DNA of 64,000 bases from Novosphingobium kaempferiae (GTDB taxonomy: Bacteria > Pseudomonadota > Alphaproteobacteria > Sphingomonadales > Sphingomonadaceae): assembly GCF_021227995.1 (NCBI RefSeq), contig NZ_CP089301.1, forward strand, positions 2,480,001 to 2,544,000, read 5' to 3'. The notes under the pieces were generated by a model. That model did no database searches and was not told the DNA's origin. It saw nothing but the letters and a program-made list of their open reading frames with translations. How positions within the stretch are numbered: the first letter of the stretch is position 1; each line of letters begins with the position of its first letter. Both the position numbers and the translations under genes were made by a program. Of the stretch, positions 8,315-16,888 are shown piece after piece.

Positions 8315-8980
8315 ATGCGTCTCATCGCCAAGATCATCCTCTGGTTCATCGCGATCAGCGTCGGCATGACGGTGCTCTACCGTTTCGTGCCGCCGCCGGT
8401 GACGGTGACGATGCTGGTGGACGGCAATGGTATCACCAAAGACTGGGTGCCGCTGAGCCGCATCGATCCCAACATGGTCGCCGCCGTGGTCGCAGCCGAG
8501 GACGGCAAGTTCTGCACCCACAACGGCTTCGACACCGACGCGATCGAGAAGGCGATGGAGCGTAACGCCAAGGGCGGGCGCATCCGGGGCGGCTCCACGA
8601 TCAGCCAGCAGACCGCCAAGAACGTGTTCCTCTGGCAGGGGGACGGCTGGACGCGTTACGCGCGCAAGGGTTTCGAAGTCTGGTTCACCTTCCTGATCGA
8701 GAACCTGTGGGACAAGCGCCGCATCATGGAGGTCTACCTCAACGTCGCCGAGACCGGCATCGGCACTTACGGCGTCGAAGCCGGTGCGCAGCGCTATTTC
8801 GGCAAGTCCGCCGCACACCTTTCCGCCGCCGAGGCCGGCCGCATGGCCGCCGCCCTGCCCAGCCCCAAGACCCGCTCGGTCAAGAACCCGGCGGGCTTCA
8901 CCCGCCGCTATGGCAACACCATCGCCGCACGCATCGGCACCGTGAAGCGCGGTGGCTACGACAGCTGCGTCTACGAGTAA
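8315..8980 (+). CDS. mtgA: Monofunctional peptidoglycan glycosyltransferase MtgA
   Basis: A 221-residue GT51 enzyme with one N-terminal membrane anchor (IAKIILWFIAISVGMTVLY). The five GT51 motifs are in order: AAEDGKFCTHNGFD (catalytic Glu), GGSTISQQTAKNVFLW, RKGFEVWFTFLIE, KRRIMEVYLNVAETG and the distal RMAAALPSPK. It polymerises lipid II into glycan strands on the periplasmic side without cross-linking. Length is normal for the family. It stands alone, divergent from the MFS gene. Confidence 0.93.
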   Translation: MRLIAKIILWFIAISVGMTVLYRFVPPPVTVTMLVDGNGITKDWVPLSRIDPNMVAAVVAAEDGKFCTHNGFDTDAIEKAMERNAKGGRIRGGSTISQQTAKNVFLWQGDGWTRYARKGFEVWFTFLIENLWDKRRIMEVYLNVAETGIGTYGVEAGAQRYFGKSAAHLSAAEAGRMAAALPSPKTRSVKNPAGFTRRYGNTIAARIGTVKRGGYDSCVYE

Positions 8981-9354
8981 GCCCCTGCCCCAAGGCCCCC
9001 GCCGCCCCATAAGGCGACAGAGGTTTACACGGTTTACACGGTCCAGAGAGGAAACCGGCCTTCCCGGACCGGAGAGTGTCGCCTTGTGGCCAGGATGTGT
9101 CGCCTTGCGGTGTGAACCTGTCGCCTTGGGTGTCGCCTTGTGCGGGTGGAGTGTCGCCTTGCGCGCATGACCATCGCCCGGCCGCCTGCCCCCGAAGGGC
9201 ATGGATTCCGGAACCAGAGCGATCGACGCATCCGGCCCGAGGGGCTGCAGGGGAAAGGCTTGGTAAGCGGCATCCATTCGCGAGAGGGTACTCCAGCGCG
9301 ACGCCTGTAGGAAAACGCAGAACGCGCCGTCGCCGCTCCCGTCCCGCACAAACG
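8981..9354. other. 374-bp intergenic region with short repeats
   Basis: There is no credible gene here. It holds a twofold GGTTTACAC tandem (9023-9040), an AAGGCGACA word (9011-9019) and five forward copies of its inverse TGTCGCCTTG (9077-9161, listed separately). The part from about 9170 to 9354 shows no feature I can name. Confidence 0.6.
9077..9161. repeat. Five direct copies of TGTCGCCTTG, mostly 21 bp apart
   Basis: Exact copies of the 10-mer start at 9077, 9098, 9119, 9131 and 9152. The distances are 21, 21, 12 and 21 bp, so most copies lie on the same face of the helix two turns apart. The intervening bases differ. The layout resembles iterons or an array of protein-binding boxes more than a CRISPR, since the repeats are far too short for the latter. 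The inverse word occurs once at 9011-9019. Confidence 0.8.
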
Positions 9355-9384
9355 AAAAGGGGAGGAACCTTGCGGTCCCTCCCC
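9355..9384 (-). terminator. Intrinsic terminator of the TonB receptor gene
   Basis: GGGGAGG and CCTCCCC with flanking paired bases form a stem 32 bases after the receptor's stop codon. On the minus strand it is followed by TTTTCG. Confidence 0.7.
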
Positions 9385-9415
9385 TTCCCTGTTTCCGTTA
9401 CCGGATCGGTGGCGA

Positions 9416-11959
9416 TCAGAAGCCGAAGCTGACCGAACCGATGAAGGTGCGCGGCGAACCGATCTGCGCGAACGGCACCGAGGTCTGCGACGTGCCAGCG
9501 CCATCGAAGCCGCCGACATAGAGCTTGTCGAAGACGTTCAGGACGTTGAGCTGCAGGAAAGTACGTTCGCCGAGGCCGGCGAATTCGAGGCTGACCTTGG
9601 CGTCGAGGTCCACCAACGTGTAGGCCGGGGTCTTGCGACCGTAGACCTGCGTCGTGCCGCTCATGATCGGCAGGTTGACGTCGTTGACGTAACGCGGACC
9701 GGTGCGCTTGATCTGCGCGCCCAGCGAGACCGGACCGATGTTGCCGTCGGCGCGGGCACCCAGCGTGTAGACCGGGGCACCGGCTTCGCGCTTGCCCTTG
9801 GTCGGGGCGAACACGCCGTTGCCGGTTTCAACGTCTTCCTTGATCTCCGACTTCAGGTACGAACCGAAGAGGTAGAGGCTGAACTCGGGGATCGGGCGGA
9901 CGGCGAAGCTGCCGTCGATGCCGTACTTGTCCACGCGGCCGAGGTTACGGTAGATCGTGACGTTGAGGTCACGGTCATACGACGAGGCCAGACGGTTGTG
10001 ATAGATCGTGTACCAGCCGGTCAGCATCGCCTGGATGATGCCCGAGCTGTAGCGGACGCCGAGGTCGAAGTTGTCGGTGGTTTCCACGCCCGGGGTCGCC
10101 TGCGCCGAGTCGGCGGGGAACCAGAACGACTGGTAGAGGTTGTCGGTGCCCGGGGGCTGCAGGCCCTTCGAGTAGTTGAAGTTCAGGCTCGCCTCGTCGG
10201 TGAAGTCATAGACGAAACCGGCGTTCGGCAGCACCTTGTTGTAATTGAAGATGCGCTGCTGCGGCAGCTTGTAGGTCGGGTTCGCAGCGGCGTAGACGGC
10301 CTGGTCCGCGGTGTTCGTGGTGAAGCAGTCGACGAAGCCCGAAGCGCTGGTGGCCAGACAGTTGTTGGTCAGGTTGCGCTTGAAGAACGGTGCGCGCACG
10401 CCGATGTTGATGTGCAGCTTGTCGTTCAGGTGGTCGCCCGAGTACTCGCCCGAGACCTGGTGCAGGATCGCGTAGGACAGGCGGTCACGCTTCTGCAGGA
10501 CATTGCCCGCAGCGTCGGTCAGCTTGCTGTCCGAGAACACGTCGGTCGCGAAACCGTTCGGCTTCAGCAGGCTGACTTCGCCGGTCTGGCGGTGACGGCC
10601 ACGATCGTACGAGTAGGCGATACGAACGCGGTTGGATTCGTCGAAGTCGTAACGCAGCGAGGCGATGAGGCCCAGGCGCCAGGTTTCGGTGTTGCTCGGA
10701 GCAAGCACGCGGACCTGGTCGAGCGTGTCGCCGTCACCGTTGAGGTCGACGCCGCCGAAGTAGGGCGCGCCGCCGATGTAGCCCGAGACCTGCTGCGCAG
10801 CCGTGATCGCGGAGCGCGTGGCGTTGGCGGTCTGGGTGTAGAAGCCCTCGCGAGCGACGACGGTGCCGCCGCCGTTGGCGCGGGTGTACTGGATGCTCGG
10901 GTCGACGGTCAGCGTCAGCTTGTCCGTGAGTGTGAACTTCGAGTTGATGCGGATGTTGCCCGTGTTCGACGGGTTGAAACGGTACTCGTAGAGCGAACCG
11001 CAGCTGCTGGCCGCATCGGCACGACCGTTGACACCGGCTGCGGTCGGGCAGTTGGCGGCGTCGTAGGCGCCGACGTCGTAGTTGTCGCGCTCAGCCTTGG
11101 TGAACGGGAAGCGGCCGATGGCCGAGTCGCTGTTGACCGGACGGCTGGCGTCGTTGCGCAGCGGCACCGAACCACCGAAGTTGTTGCGATTGCGGTTCCA
11201 GTGGCCGGCGATCGAGATGAAGTCGCCGTTGTCGCCGATCGGCTGGTAGATCTTGGCGTTCAGCTGCATCTTGTCGACCTGGCCGATCTTGCCGAAGACG
11301 ACGTCGTTGGTGGCCTTCGACGCTGCGAAGAACGCCTTGGTGCCCGACGAGTTCAGGACGCCGGTGTCGATCTCGCCGAACATGCGCATGAAGTTGAAGT
11401 CACCGGCCGAACCCAGGAAGCGGACGCCGAATTCGTCGCGCGGGTTGCGGGTGCGGTAGTTGACGGTCGAACCGGTGGCAGCGGCGGTCGGCGAGTCGAC
11501 GTCGGTCGAGCCGAGGTTGACGTTGACCTGCTCGATCAGCTCGGGGTCGAGCTGCTGGTTCGAATAGAGCGCGTAGCCGCCCGTGTCGTTCAGCGGGATA
11601 CCGTCGAAGGTCTGCGAGATGCGACCATCGTCGAAGCCGCGGATGGTCAGCGTACCGCCCGACGAACCGAACGGGTCGTTGTTCTGGAAGCTGACGCCCG
11701 GAACGAGATTGATGATGTCGTTGATCGACTGGCCGGGAGCCTGCGTGGAGATGATCTCCTGCGTCAGGACCTGCTTGGCCTTGGTCGTCGGCGGCAGCTG
11801 AACGCCGGCAACGCCGCGCTCGACCTGACCGGTGACGACGATCTCGCCTTCTTCGAAGTCGAGCGAACCAGTGGACTGCGCGAACGCAGGCACCGCGATG
11901 AACGCGGCGCCAACGGCGATGGTGCTGGTCGCCGTCGAGAGGAGGGAGGTGAATTTCAT
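9416..11959 (-). CDS. TonB-dependent outer-membrane receptor
   Basis: An 847-residue receptor with a signal peptide ending VPAFAQ (residue about 28), a TonB-box-like EGEIVVTGQ, a plug domain (STQAPGQSINDIINLVPGV..., TLTIRGFDDGRISQTFDGIPL) and a 22-strand barrel ending in the strand IGSVSFGF. Such receptors import iron chelates, vitamins or carbohydrates with energy from TonB-ExbB-ExbD. The ligand cannot be read from sequence. The start codon is the ATG at 11957-11959. The gene has its own terminator and a long upstream region with a palindrome at 12106-12123 that may bind a regulator. Confidence 0.93.
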   Translation of the reverse strand: MKFTSLLSTATSTIAVGAAFIAVPAFAQSTGSLDFEEGEIVVTGQVERGVAGVQLPPTTKAKQVLTQEIISTQAPGQSINDIINLVPGVSFQNNDPFGSSGGTLTIRGFDDGRISQTFDGIPLNDTGGYALYSNQQLDPELIEQVNVNLGSTDVDSPTAAATGSTVNYRTRNPRDEFGVRFLGSAGDFNFMRMFGEIDTGVLNSSGTKAFFAASKATNDVVFGKIGQVDKMQLNAKIYQPIGDNGDFISIAGHWNRNRNNFGGSVPLRNDASRPVNSDSAIGRFPFTKAERDNYDVGAYDAANCPTAAGVNGRADAASSCGSLYEYRFNPSNTGNIRINSKFTLTDKLTLTVDPSIQYTRANGGGTVVAREGFYTQTANATRSAITAAQQVSGYIGGAPYFGGVDLNGDGDTLDQVRVLAPSNTETWRLGLIASLRYDFDESNRVRIAYSYDRGRHRQTGEVSLLKPNGFATDVFSDSKLTDAAGNVLQKRDRLSYAILHQVSGEYSGDHLNDKLHINIGVRAPFFKRNLTNNCLATSASGFVDCFTTNTADQAVYAAANPTYKLPQQRIFNYNKVLPNAGFVYDFTDEASLNFNYSKGLQPPGTDNLYQSFWFPADSAQATPGVETTDNFDLGVRYSSGIIQAMLTGWYTIYHNRLASSYDRDLNVTIYRNLGRVDKYGIDGSFAVRPIPEFSLYLFGSYLKSEIKEDVETGNGVFAPTKGKREAGAPVYTLGARADGNIGPVSLGAQIKRTGPRYVNDVNLPIMSGTTQVYGRKTPAYTLVDLDAKVSLEFAGLGERTFLQLNVLNVFDKLYVGGFDGAGTSQTSVPFAQIGSPRTFIGSVSFGF

Positions 11960-12317
11960 GCTATGCCCCTGAGCTTGTCAGACTGGAGTGGTCACAATGT
12001 GCGACGAACTGTTGCCCGGCCGCATTTGCTGCGGCTGCTAAGAGCAGCGCAATATGACAACTTTCTGACGTTTGGGATTCAAATACGTGCGCCGCCACGA
12101 AATTTTGTGACACTACGGTCACATATCGACATCATTCGCTATAAAACACATATTTTCCAATGCGTTGTGAAACATTGCGCATACTGCACTGCGGCATAAA
12201 TGTCACGGGAAAGGGAAACCCGTGAGGGGTCAAGCGACCGCCTTATCGGTTCATTTTCAGTGTGATGTTACGTCATGCCTTGATGCGACGGACATTGCCG
12301 TGCCACTCCTCCGACTC
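11960..12317. other. Divergent promoter region of the TonB receptor and CDF genes
   Basis: A 358-bp AT-richer stretch without a convincing gene. An open frame from the GTG at 12222 runs into the CDF gene, so a longer CDF N-terminus cannot be ruled out, but its extra residues look non-coding. The region contains the TGTGAC...GTCACA palindrome listed separately. Confidence 0.6.
12106..12123. promoter_or_regulatory. CRP/FNR-like palindrome upstream of the TonB receptor
   Basis: TGTGACACTACGGTCACA is a perfect 6-bp inverted repeat (TGTGAC/GTCACA) around a 6-base centre. It resembles a CRP-family half-site pair, although the TGTGA and TCACA words are 8 rather than 6 bases apart. It lies about 150 bp upstream of the receptor start. 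Confidence 0.35.
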
Positions 12318-13310
12318 ATGGGCGCAGGGCATCAGCATCACCACGGACACCAGCATGGGCACGGGCACGGGCACCATCATGGCCACGGGCATTCCCATGG
12401 CCATCATCACGGCCATGCCCATGCGCACCCGACGTCCGGCAATGTCGGGCGCGCGTTCGCGATCGCGGTTTCGCTCAATCTGATCTTCGTCGTCGCGGAA
12501 GTGGCGGCGGGGTTCATCAGCGGCTCGATGGCGCTGCTGGCGGATGCCGGGCACAACCTGTCCGACGTGCTGTCGCTGATGCTGGCATGGGCGGCGGCGG
12601 TGCTTTCGGCCCGTCCGCCTTCGGAGCGCTTCACTTACGGGCTCAAGAGTTCCTCGATCCTCGCCGCCATCGCCAACGCGGCGCTGCTGTGGGTGGCGAT
12701 CGGCGCGATCCTGGTGGAGACGATCCGCCGCATGGCCGAACCCGAGCCGGTGGGCGGCACGACGATGATGATCGTTGCGGGGCTGGGCATCGCCGTGAAC
12801 GGCCTTTCCGCCCTGCTCTTCGCCAAGGGCTCCAAGTCCGACCTCAACCTGCGCGGGGCCTTCGTTCACCTGATGGCGGATGCGCTGGTGTCCGTGGGCG
12901 TGGTGATCGCGGGCCTCGTCATCACCTGGACCGGGTGGGCGCTGGTGGACCCCATCACCTCGCTCGTCATCACGGCGGTGATCGGCTGGTCGAGCTGGGG
13001 GCTGCTGCGGGATTCGCTGCGCATGGGGATGCTCGGCGTGCCCGAGGGGATCGACGGCGCCAAGGTGCGCGCCTTCCTGGCGGCGCGCCCCGGCGTGGTG
13101 CGCGTCCATGACCTCCACATCTGGCCGATGAGCACGACCGAAACCGCCCTGACCGCACACCTCGTCATGCCGGGCGGGCAGCCCGGCGACGCCTTCCTCT
13201 GCGCGCTGGCCGACGATCTCGCGCACGAATTCGGCATCGGCCATCCGACCATCCAGATCGAGACCGACCCCACCAGCCCCTGTGCGCTGGAGAGCGAGGG
13301 CGTCGTCTAA
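12318..13310 (+). CDS. Cation diffusion facilitator, zinc exporter CzcD-like
   Basis: A 330-residue CDF transporter. Residues about 4-37 are an extreme His/Gly stretch (alternating HGHGH words) that binds metal. Six membrane helices follow, with the metal-site pairs HNLSD (preceded by ADAG) in helix 2 and HLMAD in helix 5, then a cytoplasmic C-terminal domain with VRVHDLHIWPMS. The HxxxD pairs are those of Zn/Cd/Co exporters. The ATG at 12318 puts the His-rich tail at the N-terminus as in relatives. The stop codon overlaps the stop of the convergent VOC gene. Confidence 0.9.
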   Translation: MGAGHQHHHGHQHGHGHGHHHGHGHSHGHHHGHAHAHPTSGNVGRAFAIAVSLNLIFVVAEVAAGFISGSMALLADAGHNLSDVLSLMLAWAAAVLSARPPSERFTYGLKSSSILAAIANAALLWVAIGAILVETIRRMAEPEPVGGTTMMIVAGLGIAVNGLSALLFAKGSKSDLNLRGAFVHLMADALVSVGVVIAGLVITWTGWALVDPITSLVITAVIGWSSWGLLRDSLRMGMLGVPEGIDGAKVRAFLAARPGVVRVHDLHIWPMSTTETALTAHLVMPGGQPGDAFLCALADDLAHEFGIGHPTIQIETDPTSPCALESEGVV

Positions 13311-14161
13311 CTCACGAACTCGTGCCGGGCGCCCATGAAGTCGTCCGGATCGATGGCGAACCCGGGCGAGACGCAGCCCTCCCCCGTCAGGCGCAGCTTG
13401 AGCTTCTCCGCGAAGTGCGCCCGCGCCCTGCCCTCGTCGGCGATCCGCCAGACGAGCGCATAGATGCCGTTCTGCGTGCGCGACAGGAACGCCCCGAGTG
13501 GGCCGGAGGTGGTGTCATCCGGCTGCACGAAAGCGACACGCGTGTCGCCGACGCGCAGCAGCACGCGTCGTCCCGGTTGCGGCAGGTTGGTGCGCGCATC
13601 CTCCAGCACCTCGCCATCGACGAGTTGCGTGAAGAAGCGCAGCGCCGTCTCGATGTCGGCGGTGACGCAGGCGATGTGGTCGAGGCCGGTGACGGTGCAG
13701 TGGTGCCCTGCCCCGACCTTCGGATCCCAGTTGCCGCGCTCCCACGGATCGTTGGGCATCGGCAGTTCGCAGACTTCCAGCAGCACGCCGCCGGTCGACT
13801 CCGGCTTCACGAAGAAGAACACCCCGTAGTCGCTGGCGACCGTGCATCCGGCCTCGCGAAAGGCGGCGCTGGCCGCCTTGCCGTCGGCGACCTTGATCTC
13901 GAACGAGTGGAACGCCTGCCCGATCCTCGCCGCCTGCCGGGCGAAGGGTTTGGTCAGGTCTTCAGGATGGCGCGCCGCCATCGGCTCGACCATGTGGTCG
14001 GTGACGTAGAGCAGCGCCGCGTCGCGATCCTCGGCCGGGAAGTAGTTCTCGGCGAAGACCAGCCCGCCCAGCACATCCTGATAGAGCGCCCGCGCCGCGT
14101 GGATATCGGTGACGGCGTGGATGGTGTGGATCACCCGCGAAACCGGAATGCGCGCGGCCAT
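13307..14161 (-). CDS. VOC-family (glyoxalase/extradiol dioxygenase fold) protein
   Basis: A 284-residue protein built of two vicinal-oxygen-chelate modules. The first starts SRVIHTIHAVTDIHAARALYQDVLGG and the second TGLDHIACVTADIETALRFF. Histidines at the module starts and Glu in VLLEVCELP can form a metal site. Members act as lyases, isomerases or ring-cleaving dioxygenases, and the substrate is not evident. The ATG at 14161 has GGGAGAGAG upstream. The gene is convergent with the CDF gene, sharing three bases at their stop codons. Confidence 0.75.
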   Translation of the reverse strand: MAARIPVSRVIHTIHAVTDIHAARALYQDVLGGLVFAENYFPAEDRDAALLYVTDHMVEPMAARHPEDLTKPFARQAARIGQAFHSFEIKVADGKAASAAFREAGCTVASDYGVFFFVKPESTGGVLLEVCELPMPNDPWERGNWDPKVGAGHHCTVTGLDHIACVTADIETALRFFTQLVDGEVLEDARTNLPQPGRRVLLRVGDTRVAFVQPDDTTSGPLGAFLSRTQNGIYALVWRIADEGRARAHFAEKLKLRLTGEGCVSPGFAIDPDDFMGARHEFVS

Positions 14162-14252
14162 GGCTCTCTCCCCTGCGTTATCGGGGCAGAGTGTGATGCC
14201 GCGCCGGGCCTGCCAAGCCGGGGAACCCACGTCCCGGCGATATCGGATGCGC

Positions 14253-14594
14253 TCAGGCCGTCTCCGGCAGCGTCGGAAGATAGCGTGCCATCCGCTTTTC
14301 CAGCAGTCGGATCAGTTCGGGATCCATGAATACATAGTCGTCGGGAATATCGAGGCAGATCACCCGTTGCCCGTTGAGCCACCGGCGGAAGTGGCGTTGC
14401 AGCTTGGCGCGGTGCTGCTTCTCCATGACGACGATGACGTCCGCCCAGGCCACCAGTTCGCCGGTCAGGGGTTCCTCGGCATCGGCCTTGGTTCCCGCCG
14501 ATGCCACCTCGATATCGCCGCGTCGCGAGAAGACCTGCTCGGCGGTCGGGCTGCGCAGGCGGTTCTGGCTGCATATGAAGAGGAACCGCTTCAC
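14253..14594 (-). CDS. Small low-molecular-weight protein-tyrosine-phosphatase-like protein
   Basis: A 113-residue protein opening MKRFLFICSQNRLRSPTAEQVF. The loop C8-SQNRL-R14-S is the CX5R(S) phosphatase signature of LMW-PTP and arsenate reductase. A second conserved stretch, WADVIVVMEKQH, matches the LMW-PTP middle region, and DIPDDYVFMDPEL supplies a possible general-acid Asp. It is about 40 residues shorter than typical LMW-PTPs and fits the compact family seen in proteobacteria. It follows clpX on the same strand but behind a strong terminator. Confidence 0.75.
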   Translation of the reverse strand: MKRFLFICSQNRLRSPTAEQVFSRRGDIEVASAGTKADAEEPLTGELVAWADVIVVMEKQHRAKLQRHFRRWLNGQRVICLDIPDDYVFMDPELIRLLEKRMARYLPTLPETA

Positions 14595-14614
14595 GCCGCC
14601 TGCCCCTTCACGAC

Positions 14615-14647
14615 AAAAGGCCCGGTCGGCGAACCGACCGGGCCTTT
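14615..14647. terminator. Intrinsic terminator after clpX
   Basis: AAAGGCCCGGTCGG and CCGACCGGGCCTTT form a perfect 14-bp stem with a CGAA loop. A-rich and T-rich flanks allow function on either strand. Confidence 0.85.
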
Positions 14648-14676
14648 CGATGATTGCGATCCGAAGCGCGCAGCCG

Positions 14677-15939
14677 TCAGGCAGCAGCCTCGGTCTTGTC
14701 GCCCTTGAGGACGCGGACAGGTTCCTTGCGGCCGTCCACCACGTCCTTGTCGACGACGACTTCGGCGATGTCGCGCTCGGTCGGCAGGTCGAACATGGTG
14801 TCGAGCAGCAGCCCTTCCACGATCGAGCGCAGGCCGCGTGCGCCGGTCTTGCGGTCGATCGCCTTCTGGGCGATCGCCTCGAGAGCCTCGTCGGTGAACG
14901 TGAGTTCCACGTCCTCCAGCTCGAACAGGCGGGCGTACTGCTTGATCAGCGCGTTCTTCGGCTCCTTGAGGATCTTGACCAGCGCCTCGATGTCGAGGTC
15001 GTTGAGGGTCGCGATCACCGGCAGGCGGCCGACGAATTCGGGGATCAGGCCGAACTTGAGCAGATCCTCGGGCTCCGCCTTCTGGAGCAGTTCGCCCACG
15101 CGGCGCTTGTCCGGGTCGGCGACATGCGCGCCGAAGCCGATCGAGCGCTTCTGCAGGCGGTCCGCGATGATCTTTTCGAGACCGGCGAAGGCGCCGCCGC
15201 AGATGAACAGGATGTTGGTCGTATCCACCTGCAGGAATTCCTGCTGCGGATGCTTGCGACCACCCTGCGGCGGAACCGAGGCGGTCGTGCCTTCCATCAG
15301 CTTGAGCAGCGCCTGCTGGACACCCTCACCGGAAACGTCGCGCGTGATCGACGGGTTCTCGGCCTTGCGGCTGATCTTGTCGATCTCGTCGATGTAGACG
15401 ATGCCCTGCTGCGCCTTCTCGACGTTGTAGTCGGACGCCTGCAGCAGCTTGAGGATGATGTTCTCCACGTCCTCGCCCACGTAGCCCGCTTCGGTCAGCG
15501 TGGTGGCGTCGGCCATGGTGAACGGCACGTCGAAGGTCTTGGCGAGCGTCTGCGCGAGCAGCGTCTTGCCCGAGCCGGTCGGCCCGACGAGCAGGATGTT
15601 CGATTTCGACAGCTCGACGTCGCCCTGCTTGCCGCTGTGCTTGAGGCGCTTGTAGTGGTTGTGGACAGCCACCGACAGGACGCGCTTCGCACGTTCCTGG
15701 CCGATCACGTAGTCGTTCAGCGTCTCGCAGATTTCGCGCGGCGAGACGACTTCGCCGTCCTTGCGCCCGGCGATTCCGGCCTTCGTCTCTTCACGAATGA
15801 TGTCGTTGCAAAGCTCGACGCATTCGTCGCAGATGAACACCGTTGGGCCCGCGATCAGCTTGCGCACTTCGTGCTGCGACTTGCCGCAGAAGCTGCAGTA
15901 AAGGGTGCTTTTCGCGTCAGATCCGCTCAATTTCGTCAT
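14677..15939 (-). CDS. clpX: ATP-dependent Clp protease ATP-binding subunit ClpX
   Basis: A 420-residue AAA+ unfoldase. The N-terminal zinc-binding domain shows YCSFCGK and [12 protein letters not shown] (four Cys). Walker A is GPTGSGKT, Walker B is VYIDEIDKI, and the pore loop and sensor motifs follow ([26 protein letters not shown]). It unfolds substrates and feeds them to ClpP; in alphaproteobacteria it degrades CtrA with CpdR, which ties in with ChpT in this window. Length is typical. It lies 124 bp downstream of clpP. Confidence 0.97.
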   Translation of the reverse strand: MTKLSGSDAKSTLYCSFCGKSQHEVRKLIAGPTVFICDECVELCNDIIREETKAGIAGRKDGEVVSPREICETLNDYVIGQERAKRVLSVAVHNHYKRLKHSGKQGDVELSKSNILLVGPTGSGKTLLAQTLAKTFDVPFTMADATTLTEAGYVGEDVENIILKLLQASDYNVEKAQQGIVYIDEIDKISRKAENPSITRDVSGEGVQQALLKLMEGTTASVPPQGGRKHPQQEFLQVDTTNILFICGGAFAGLEKIIADRLQKRSIGFGAHVADPDKRRVGELLQKAEPEDLLKFGLIPEFVGRLPVIATLNDLDIEALVKILKEPKNALIKQYARLFELEDVELTFTDEALEAIAQKAIDRKTGARGLRSIVEGLLLDTMFDLPTERDIAEVVVDKDVVDGRKEPVRVLKGDKTEAAA

Positions 15940-16063
15940 TTTCCGTCTTTAGCCTCCTAGCGAGGCGACTCGCCGACTCTTACTCCGGGGGAAGCCGGTT
16001 TTGCAATCCTAGCGCCATAATGCTTGCGATAGGTTGAAGACCGGCTTCCCTCGGACAGAGTGA

Positions 16064-16729
16064 TTATCCTTCCGCCTTGTCGGCGTCGGGCCGGGTTTCG
16101 AACACCTTGTCCACGAGGCCGAACGCCAGTGCTTCGTCGGCTTCGAGGAAGGTATCGCGGTCCATCGCCTTCTCGATCTCGTCGAGCGACTTTCCGGTGT
16201 ACTTCACGTAGAGATCGTTCAGGCGGCGGCGCATCCGCAGGATTTCGCGCGCCTGGATCTCGATGTCGCTGGCCATGCCCTGCGCGCCGCCCGAGGGCTG
16301 GTGAACCATGATGCGCGCATTCGGCAGCGCGATGCGCATGCCCGGCTCACCGGCGGCGAGCAGGAAGCTGCCCATCGAGGCAGCCTGGCCGATGCACACG
16401 GTCGACACGCGCGGCTTGATGTACTGCATGGTGTCGTGGATCGCCATGCCGGCCGTCACCACGCCGCCCGGCGAGTTGATGTACATCGAGATGTCCTTGG
16501 TCGGGTTTTCCGACTCGAGGAACAGCAACTGCGCCACGATCAGCGAGGCCATGTGGTCCTCCACCTGGCCGGTGATGAACACGATGCGCTCGCGCAGGAG
16601 GCGCGAATAAATGTCGAACGAACGCTCGCCGCGGCTGGTCTGCTCGACGACCATCGGCACGAGTGCGCCCGTCACGGGATCGGTGGTGAACTTTCCTTGG
16701 GCGCCCGAAGCGCCAAACAGGTCGAGCAT
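16064..16729 (-). CDS. clpP: ATP-dependent Clp protease proteolytic subunit ClpP
   Basis: A 221-residue serine peptidase with the catalytic Ser in [14 protein letters not shown], the catalytic His in [10 protein letters not shown] and the Asp further on, plus the structural MYINSPGG. Fourteen subunits form the chamber that degrades proteins delivered by ClpX or ClpA. The ATG at 16729 matches relatives (MLDLFGAS...). A CTTGAA/GACATA pair upstream may be a heat-shock promoter. Unlike many genomes, trigger factor is not directly adjacent, because two opposite-strand genes lie between. Confidence 0.96.
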   Translation of the reverse strand: MLDLFGASGAQGKFTTDPVTGALVPMVVEQTSRGERSFDIYSRLLRERIVFITGQVEDHMASLIVAQLLFLESENPTKDISMYINSPGGVVTAGMAIHDTMQYIKPRVSTVCIGQAASMGSFLLAAGEPGMRIALPNARIMVHQPSGGAQGMASDIEIQAREILRMRRRLNDLYVKYTGKSLDEIEKAMDRDTFLEADEALAFGLVDKVFETRPDADKAEG

Positions 16730-16756
16730 GGGAGTCCTCTTCTGATTTGCCCCGCC

Positions 16757-16786
16757 TATGTCGCGTGGCAATGCGCGATGTTCAAG
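16757..16786 (-). promoter_or_regulatory. Possible RpoH-type promoter of clpP
   Basis: On the minus strand CTTGAA (16781-16786) is followed after 18 bases by GACATA (16757-16762), about 28 bases before the clpP start codon. The CTTG -35 and long spacer fit alphaproteobacterial sigma-32 promoters; the -10 is imperfect. Confidence 0.4.
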
Positions 16787-16888
16787 GGGGTTAACCTAAC
16801 GGACGGGGGAGAAGGCGGCGGGAATGGACTGGCGCACGGCATTGGCTTGCACCATCCTCGTGCGGTCCAGCCCAACCGGGAGCAATCC

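Noticed and set aside
9077..9161. Short CRISPR-like array
   Set aside because: Repeats are 10 bp with 2-11 bp between them, without cas genes; too short and irregular for a CRISPR.
9998..12199. A 733-codon open frame opposite the TonB receptor gene
   Set aside because: The product is Arg/Val/Ala/Asp-rich with no fold-like pattern, and it is the mirror of a clear receptor. Long antisense frames are expected at this GC content.
14374..15960. A long forward frame opposite clpX
   Set aside because: It lies over strongly conserved clpX codons and has no recognisable domain or start signal.
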